From Thioclava indica (GTDB lineage: Bacteria; Pseudomonadota; Alphaproteobacteria; Rhodobacterales; Rhodobacteraceae): DNA of 56,377 bases. Numbering within the stretch: position 1 is the first letter of the stretch; the number at the start of each line of letters is the position of its first letter. The stretch covers positions 1 to 56,377 of the forward strand of contig NZ_AUNB01000020.1 in assembly GCF_000714545.1 (NCBI RefSeq), read 5' to 3'. Positions 51,773 to 56,377 of the stretch are shown here, one piece after another. The notes beneath the pieces were generated by a model. It was not told the origin of the DNA, did not search any database, and was given only the letters and a program-made list of their open reading frames with translations. A program made the position numbers and the translations under genes.

Positions 51773-53692
51773 CTATGATTTTGGCATATACCGAAAATAG
51801 GTGAAGCGGTCGGTCTGCCCGATCTCTTGATATTGGCTAAAAACGCCAGACCAAGCGGGATCTTGTGCCATGAAGGTTAGCCAGGGGAACCGGGACGTCG
51901 AAAAATACCCAGAGTCCCGGTCGATAACGAGAAGATCTGGATGATATCTGGCGATGTCAGAAATGTTGTCGGACCGATTGAGCGCGGCGATGGCTTCAAG
52001 TTTTGCGCAGGCGTCGGGCCGTTTTTCGCAGTCGGTTTTCGCAATCCTGTTTAACGCACCTGGTACCAGCCAATTCGAAGAGTAATGACTTACCCATTTC
52101 GCATTGCTCGCAATCGCGGCAGGTGGTCCTGCATAAACATGCGGCGTGAGAACCATCAGGCTATGCACATCGCCGATCTCCTTGGCCACATTGGCGATCT
52201 GCCTTGCCGCGCCATTTTGATAGAAGCCGCGCTGGACAAAGAGTGACAAAAGGCCAGCAATAGCGACGGCTGACGCGATCACCGCAGGATCCACGCGGCG
52301 CGCGCGCAGAATTACCAAAATGCAAGCGATAAGCGCGAAGGCACGGAAAGGAATCGCGTGATAGCTGAAACCTGTTCCTTGCAAGAAATACGATCCCAGC
52401 CCCGCAAGTGCGACAAACGCGAACGGAGCGACGCCTGCCTTGTCCCGACGTGTGACGAGTAGGATAACGGCAGGAAGCATCACTAAGAGGAGTTCGGGTA
52501 AAATTCTTACGAACACGGTTGCGAACGGTGCGCCGTAAGCGCCGTAGACTTCGCGCGCCATCGGAACAATCTTTGTCAAATAGGCCGGATGGACCGTCGC
52601 GACGAAGGCGATAAAGGCAAGACCAACGGCGAGAAACGTCAGGTTCGCGGGCGACAAAATGGGCCTTAGCGAGCGCTGCCGCAGGATGTTCAGAACTGTC
52701 ATTGCCAGTGGAAAAAGCACGAAATGAGGCTTCAGACAGACGCCCAATGCGGCCACAGCGGCGCGCACAATTTGCTGCCGCAAGGACGCAGGTTTCGCGC
52801 TCGCCTCACCCAAAAGCCAAGGCATGCTAAGGATGACCAAAACCTGCTCGCGTTGGCCGAAATCATTCAGAGCGGGCACAACCAATGATATCGCAATCCC
52901 GATTAGCAGCAGCGAGCCGCGAAGAGGCGAAAACCCGAGCGAGTCTTGGATGATCGCGCGACACCAAACCAAGATTGCAAACAGCAAAAGCGCTAGCGCC
53001 AGATATTCCCCGTTCGTGTCACTGATCCCGAACAGTTCGGCGAACCCGATCGCCGGCAGTGTAAAGTAGAAGTTGAGGGGCGGGTTTACCTCGCTAATAC
53101 TGGTATAGAGCCCTTGCCCTGCCAGCCAATCGCGCGTGGCGATAAGATACCAAGCTGTGTCGTGGTTGATCGCGCGCCCCCAGAATACTGCCAGCACAAT
53201 AAGCGATAGCGCGGCCGCAAGCCCCAATCCGATCCAGTCGGGTCTTGCATGTTCACGCGCGCTCTCAAAAACCCAAAACCTAAACATCAGAAATGTCATC
53301 ATCGGAACGACAACGGCCACAGCCATCATGGCGACACTAAAGTCAATTCCCAGAACGCTGTCGAGTAGCCAAACTATAAAACTGCTCGTTCCGAGCGAGA
53401 CGAGTGCGGCAGTGATGAAGCGCAGAAACTGGTCGCTCCGGTTCACGGCGCGCCTGAAGGTGAAACGCGTATGGCCAACGTAAGAAAAGAGGACCGCGCA
53501 GATGAAACCCGCGAAATTCGCTTCTAGCGGGGCAAGATCAATCGCCTCCCGCGCCATCATCGCGATGAGGACGTGCACAAGTGTTGCAACGCCACCGACG
53601 CCACCAAAGCGGATAATTTGTCCCATCACAGCGATATCAACCTTTTTCTGCGACGGCCGCCACGCGCGACGATCCGAATCGAATATGAACAC
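51773..53692 (-). CDS. GtrA-like domain fused to a GT-C-type membrane glycosyltransferase
   Basis: Inner-membrane protein of 639 residues. The GTG at 53692, one base after the stop of the GT2 gene and preceded by GGAG, is chosen over an ATG at 53626. Residues about 20-150 match the GtrA family (QIIRFGGVGGVATLVHVLIA, then AALVSLGTSSFIVWLL and FWVFES), a four-helix flippase of lipid-linked sugars. The rest has about nine or more membrane helices and the large-loop pattern of GT-C glycosyltransferases: HDTAWYLIATRDWLAGQGLY with Asp, NPPLNFYFTLPA, and a soluble C-terminal part ending FTYFRYMPKS. In the usual Gtr systems GtrA and the specific transferase are separate genes, so this is a natural fusion. 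It works with the adjacent GtrB-like enzyme to decorate a surface glycan. Confidence 0.78.
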   Translation of the reverse strand: MFIFDSDRRAWRPSQKKVDIAVMGQIIRFGGVGGVATLVHVLIAMMAREAIDLAPLEANFAGFICAVLFSYVGHTRFTFRRAVNRSDQFLRFITAALVSLGTSSFIVWLLDSVLGIDFSVAMMAVAVVVPMMTFLMFRFWVFESAREHARPDWIGLGLAAALSLIVLAVFWGRAINHDTAWYLIATRDWLAGQGLYTSISEVNPPLNFYFTLPAIGFAELFGISDTNGEYLALALLLFAILVWCRAIIQDSLGFSPLRGSLLLIGIAISLVVPALNDFGQREQVLVILSMPWLLGEASAKPASLRQQIVRAAVAALGVCLKPHFVLFPLAMTVLNILRQRSLRPILSPANLTFLAVGLAFIAFVATVHPAYLTKIVPMAREVYGAYGAPFATVFVRILPELLLVMLPAVILLVTRRDKAGVAPFAFVALAGLGSYFLQGTGFSYHAIPFRAFALIACILVILRARRVDPAVIASAVAIAGLLSLFVQRGFYQNGAARQIANVAKEIGDVHSLMVLTPHVYAGPPAAIASNAKWVSHYSSNWLVPGALNRIAKTDCEKRPDACAKLEAIAALNRSDNISDIARYHPDLLVIDRDSGYFSTSRFPWLTFMAQDPAWSGVFSQYQEIGQTDRFTYFRYMPKS

Positions 53693-53693
53693 G

Positions 53694-54689
53694 TCAGATC
53701 TCCGTATTTTTGGCGAGGTGTTGCGAGCGCACGATGTAGACCGGTCTCTGGCGGACCTCGGTGTAGATGCGACCAACATATTCGCCGATGATCCCAAGCG
53801 CGAACATGTTGATCCCTCCGAAAACAAGGATCAGCATGATCGTTGAGGCATAACCGGGAACATCAACGCCAAACAGCAGTGTTCTGGTGAAAATAAATCC
53901 CGAATATGCCAGCGACGTAAAGGCCATCAACATTCCGATATAGGTCCAAATGCGCAAAGGGATTGTGGACGAGGCGAATATCCCATCCAAGGCAAGTTTC
54001 CAGAGTTTCCAATAAGACCAGCAGGTTTCCCCCGCGGTCCGTGCCGGGCGATCATAGATCACCTCTTCCGCCTCAAACCCGACCCAAGAAAAGAGCGCCT
54101 TATTGAAGCGCGAGCGTTCACCAAGCTGGCAGATTGCGTTAACCACTTCGCGGTCGAGTAGGCGAAAGTCACCAACCCCGCGTGGAATCGGGTGCTCTGC
54201 CAACGCGTTGAAGATGCGGTAAAAAGCGTTCGCTGTCTGTTTCTTGAGCCAGGTATCGTTGTCACGGCGGGCGCGGCGCGCATTCACCACCTTCGCCCCA
54301 TCCAGCCAAAGCGCGATCATCTCGATGATCACCGCAGGGGGATCCTGCAGATCAACGTCGAGAGGAATCACGGCGTCCCCCTTGGCGTTGCGTAGGCCGG
54401 CGAATAATGCAGCCTCTTTTCCAAAATTGCGCGACAGGTTGATCAGTCCGATATTATCGCGCTCGGCGGCGGCAGTAAGGATCAGCTGTTCCGTAGTGTC
54501 ACGGCTACCGTCGTTGACGAAAAGAACGTCGAAGCAAATGTCCGGCCCGACCTCGCCAAGAACCGACGTCACCTTGTCAAGAAACGTTGGGATGCTCGCT
54601 TCCTCGTTATAGATCGGCACGATCAGCGTGATTGAGCGGGTGTCTTGAAGGCCTACGGAGGCCTTGCTATCGACCTTAAAATGTTTCAA
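53694..54689 (-). CDS. GtrB-type bactoprenol glycosyltransferase (GT2)
   Basis: Membrane-attached family 2 glycosyltransferase of 331 residues that transfers a sugar from a nucleotide donor to undecaprenyl phosphate. The start is a TTG; no Met codon occurs before the GT2 domain. The catalytic domain has ITLIVPIYNEEASIPTFL, DVLFVNDGSRDTT with the nucleotide-binding Asp, LDVDLQDPP and a GVGDFRLLDREVV segment; two C-terminal helices are seen (LRIWTYIGMLMAFTSLAYSG and ASTIMLILVFGGINMFALGI) before GEYVGRIYTEVRQRPVYIV, the classic ending of GtrB/DPM-like proteins. Phage and island gtr sets change O-antigen, so a similar role is likely. Confidence 0.88.
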   Translation of the reverse strand: MKHFKVDSKASVGLQDTRSITLIVPIYNEEASIPTFLDKVTSVLGEVGPDICFDVLFVNDGSRDTTEQLILTAAAERDNIGLINLSRNFGKEAALFAGLRNAKGDAVIPLDVDLQDPPAVIIEMIALWLDGAKVVNARRARRDNDTWLKKQTANAFYRIFNALAEHPIPRGVGDFRLLDREVVNAICQLGERSRFNKALFSWVGFEAEEVIYDRPARTAGETCWSYWKLWKLALDGIFASSTIPLRIWTYIGMLMAFTSLAYSGFIFTRTLLFGVDVPGYASTIMLILVFGGINMFALGIIGEYVGRIYTEVRQRPVYIVRSQHLAKNTEI

Positions 54690-54937
54690 CTTTTCTCTCG
54701 CGGCTAAAAAATAACATGCCCCATTTAATGATCCGAAAGTGGCATAAAGGTGTCCGTGGCAGGCCTATTGTATGCCAATTGAAAACAACGAGCGGTAGGC
54801 TCAACACAACCACGCAGCACACTGCGCAAATGTCTCTACTGGTGTTTGATAATGGCTCTGTCGCGCAAATGGGCTGGGACAGGTCATTTGCTGACTTTGG
54901 GACGAATGACAGCAAAGGGCCGACCTCTCCAATGCAC
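54690..54937. other. Non-coding region before the iterons
   Basis: About 250 bases upstream of the GT2 gene, carrying its promoter presumably. A frame on the plus strand (54716-55039) is open but only by chance, as it reads through the iterons; I see no gene. Confidence 0.4.
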
Positions 54938-55014
54938 TGTCCGCCTTGTCCGCCGTTGTCCGCCCCCAAGTGTACAAAGATTGATCGGCGGACAAGGCGG
55001 ACAATGGCGGACAA
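54938..55014. repeat. Inverted set of six GGCGGACAA iterons
   Basis: Three copies of (T)TGTCCGCC at 54938-54964 face three copies of GGCGGACAA at 54987-55014, around a 22-base centre. Within each half the copies are 9 or 10 bases apart, near one helical turn. They begin three bases beyond the stop of the helicase-primase gene. This is the form of a replication-initiator or regulator binding site and could be a phage/plasmid-type origin. Confidence 0.7.
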
Positions 55015-55016
55015 CG

Positions 55017-56377
55017 TCAAAGCGCTTTTAGGACAATGAGCCTTTGCCGTGACTTGCCCTCGCGTAGGTAGTCCACTCCAACACCCTGGCGGCGTAGCAG
55101 CGGCATCACGCGGCGCAACTCGCTGCCAAAGTGATTGGGTTTGCGGGGAAAGGTCTCGGCGCTATCGGTTTCCACCGGGAAGCGCTTGCGCAAAGCTATA
55201 ATCAACTCGCTCGCGGTCCCTCGCCACTCGGCGTCCTGTTGCATAAAAATAAGCACCAGAGCCGCCACCATGTTGTTGTCGATGGCGATGGCCTCACTTT
55301 CGCGCCGATTGGCTTGATACGCGGTCAGGAACGCCCCCTCGGACCAGCCCAGGGCAGGCTCCGCCGCCGTGACCCATCTGGCGAAGTCTGCGAGCCTGGG
55401 GCGCTCTGAGAGTCGCACAGTGGCGCTATAGGCAAGCGCATGGGCTGACGCATCCAGCAACCCCGCGAGAATACGCGGGCGGGCTTTCTCGAAACGCTCC
55501 CAGAAATCGCTTTCAAAGCTTCGGGCGGTTTCGGGAATTGTCGGCAAGGTCAGAATGATAGCGCGATCTGCCAAGTCTGCCCGCTCGGCTAGGTCGGGTA
55601 TGCCATTCAGGATCAAGGGCCGAGTGGCTTTGAACAAAACCTCGTCGGCGTCGCTATGCAGTTTGCGCGTGGCAAAGCCGTCCCCGTAGCAAGCCGACAT
55701 AGGCAATCAGCCATCACGGGTTTGATTCGCGAAAGATTGTCGAAAGCTAAGACATGCGCACCTTGCGCAGCAATCACCAGGTCGCGCTCGTCACCAGGGA
55801 AAGAGCGGGTTTCCAATGTGGACGGATCAACCAGCGCGCGCAGCACCTTCGTGACGGTACTTTTGGCGCTGCCCTGTTCGCCCGAAAGCACGAGGATAGG
55901 ATAAGGGCCATCCGCTCGCAGCGCGCCCAATAGCCAGCCCACGACAAGCTGGAAATCCGCTTCGCTGCCCACGTTCACGAACTCACGCAATAAGCTTATG
56001 TCACCGCTGCCAGGGACGGGCAGCGGCAAGCCTGCCACCCCATTGCTGCGTCGAAATCGTGGCTCTTTGCTTTGGCGCATTTTCCAGCCCTCGGGCGTGA
56101 TTTCTACAGACGACCAGTCGGGCGCACCCAGGTCCAAGGCAAAGCCTTCAGCGGTTTTGCTAATGCGCAGAGAGGCTGCGCGTTCTTTCTCCTCAAATAG
56201 CGCCTGCCCAACCAGGAGATTGCCACGGTCACCGCTAACGGGGCCTATGGCACGCGCAGATGTCACAATGTGATTGCCGCTCGAGGTACCGCTGCCGTCA
56301 TCCCGCCGCGCAAGAATGCCCAACTTTGGAAGCCAACAGGCGGGTGCTATTGGAGCTATGCCAGAATTTGGGTGATG
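55017..56377 (-). pseudogene. Phage/satellite-type helicase-primase C-terminal part, frameshifted and cut by the window end
   Basis: Two adjacent minus-strand frames join into one protein. The first (56377 down to about 55690, open to the window edge) has an ATPase domain with Walker A GEQGSAKSTVTK, a Walker B-like VLAFDNLSRI and LCRLATG. The second (about 55690 to 55017) continues GFATRKLHSDADEVLF, LILNGIPDLAERADLADRAI, the expected downstream part of the same family. The family is the one seen in prophages and island replication modules. A C run at 55682-55685 (GGGG in the coding strand) is one G short of what would keep the LATG-x-GFATR frame, so either the gene is broken or a base was lost in sequencing. 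A C-terminal winged-helix-like tail follows. Confidence 0.75.

Noticed and set aside
54716-55039. A 107-codon plus-strand frame across the iterons
   Set aside because: It is open because the iterons lack stops; its start has no ribosome site and it is antisense to the end of the primase gene.

Overview
The window reads as a chromosomal segment of a high-GC alphaproteobacterium of the Rhodobacteraceae (Roseobacter/Rhodobacter/Paracoccus-like). The grounds are the strong G/C bias at third codon positions, Rhodobacteraceae-style intergenic palindromes, a twin-transmembrane gene next to a PduO-type adenosyltransferase, TRAP and ABC solute transporters, and an archaic chaperone-usher locus. No database search was run; family names come from motif recognition.

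Layout. 1-7677: housekeeping and scattered genes (5' part of tuf, a cytochrome P450, a DUF533/TerB-like protein, parC, an SH3 protein, a short-chain dehydrogenase, a twin-TM protein and a corrinoid adenosyltransferase). 7702-15079: a six-gene minus-strand operon for an alpha-glycoside or related solute (LacI regulator, binding protein, two unusually built permeases, a GH63/MGH1-like hydrolase, MalK-type ATPase), with paired operators upstream. 15384-19844: an archaic chaperone-usher pilus locus whose chaperone has only one Ig-like domain. 19970-24585: an HWE-type histidine kinase, a scar where a response-regulator fragment abuts a ClpP-like protease fragment, a universal stress protein and a BCCT transporter. 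24608-35282: the most unusual part, a LuxR-type regulator with a HEPN-like partner, then a type I secretion locus with two non-RTX candidate substrates (a 490-residue Gly/Ala/Ser/Asp low-complexity protein and a 717-residue protein) sharing a Q-x-N-x-[LI]-x-D-x-D motif, an ABC exporter, an HlyD adaptor and a triple-repeat beta-barrel-like protein. 35340-39897: feoAB and a HupE / membrane protein / EF-hand DUF1007 module. 39908-40035: a triplicated hairpin array.

40070-51100 is catabolic: glutarate (gcdG-gcdH with divergent gcdR), ureide degradation (allantoinase PuuE fused to OHCU decarboxylase) with a winged-helix regulator, and a TRAP transporter divergent from pxpBCA, which suggests 5-oxoproline uptake and cleavage. 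At 51292 lies initiator tRNA-fMet with a clear promoter. Beyond it, 51369-56377 looks like an acquired island: a GtrA/GT-C fusion plus a GtrB-type glycosyltransferase (surface glycan modification), an inverted set of six GGCGGACAA repeats, and a phage/satellite-type helicase-primase gene broken by a one-base frameshift in a G run and cut by the window end.

The best candidate for an undescribed system is the 25.9-35.3 kb locus. Its two putative exported proteins lack RTX repeats, share a short motif with each other, and are preceded by a leader whose ribosome binding site sits in a hairpin.
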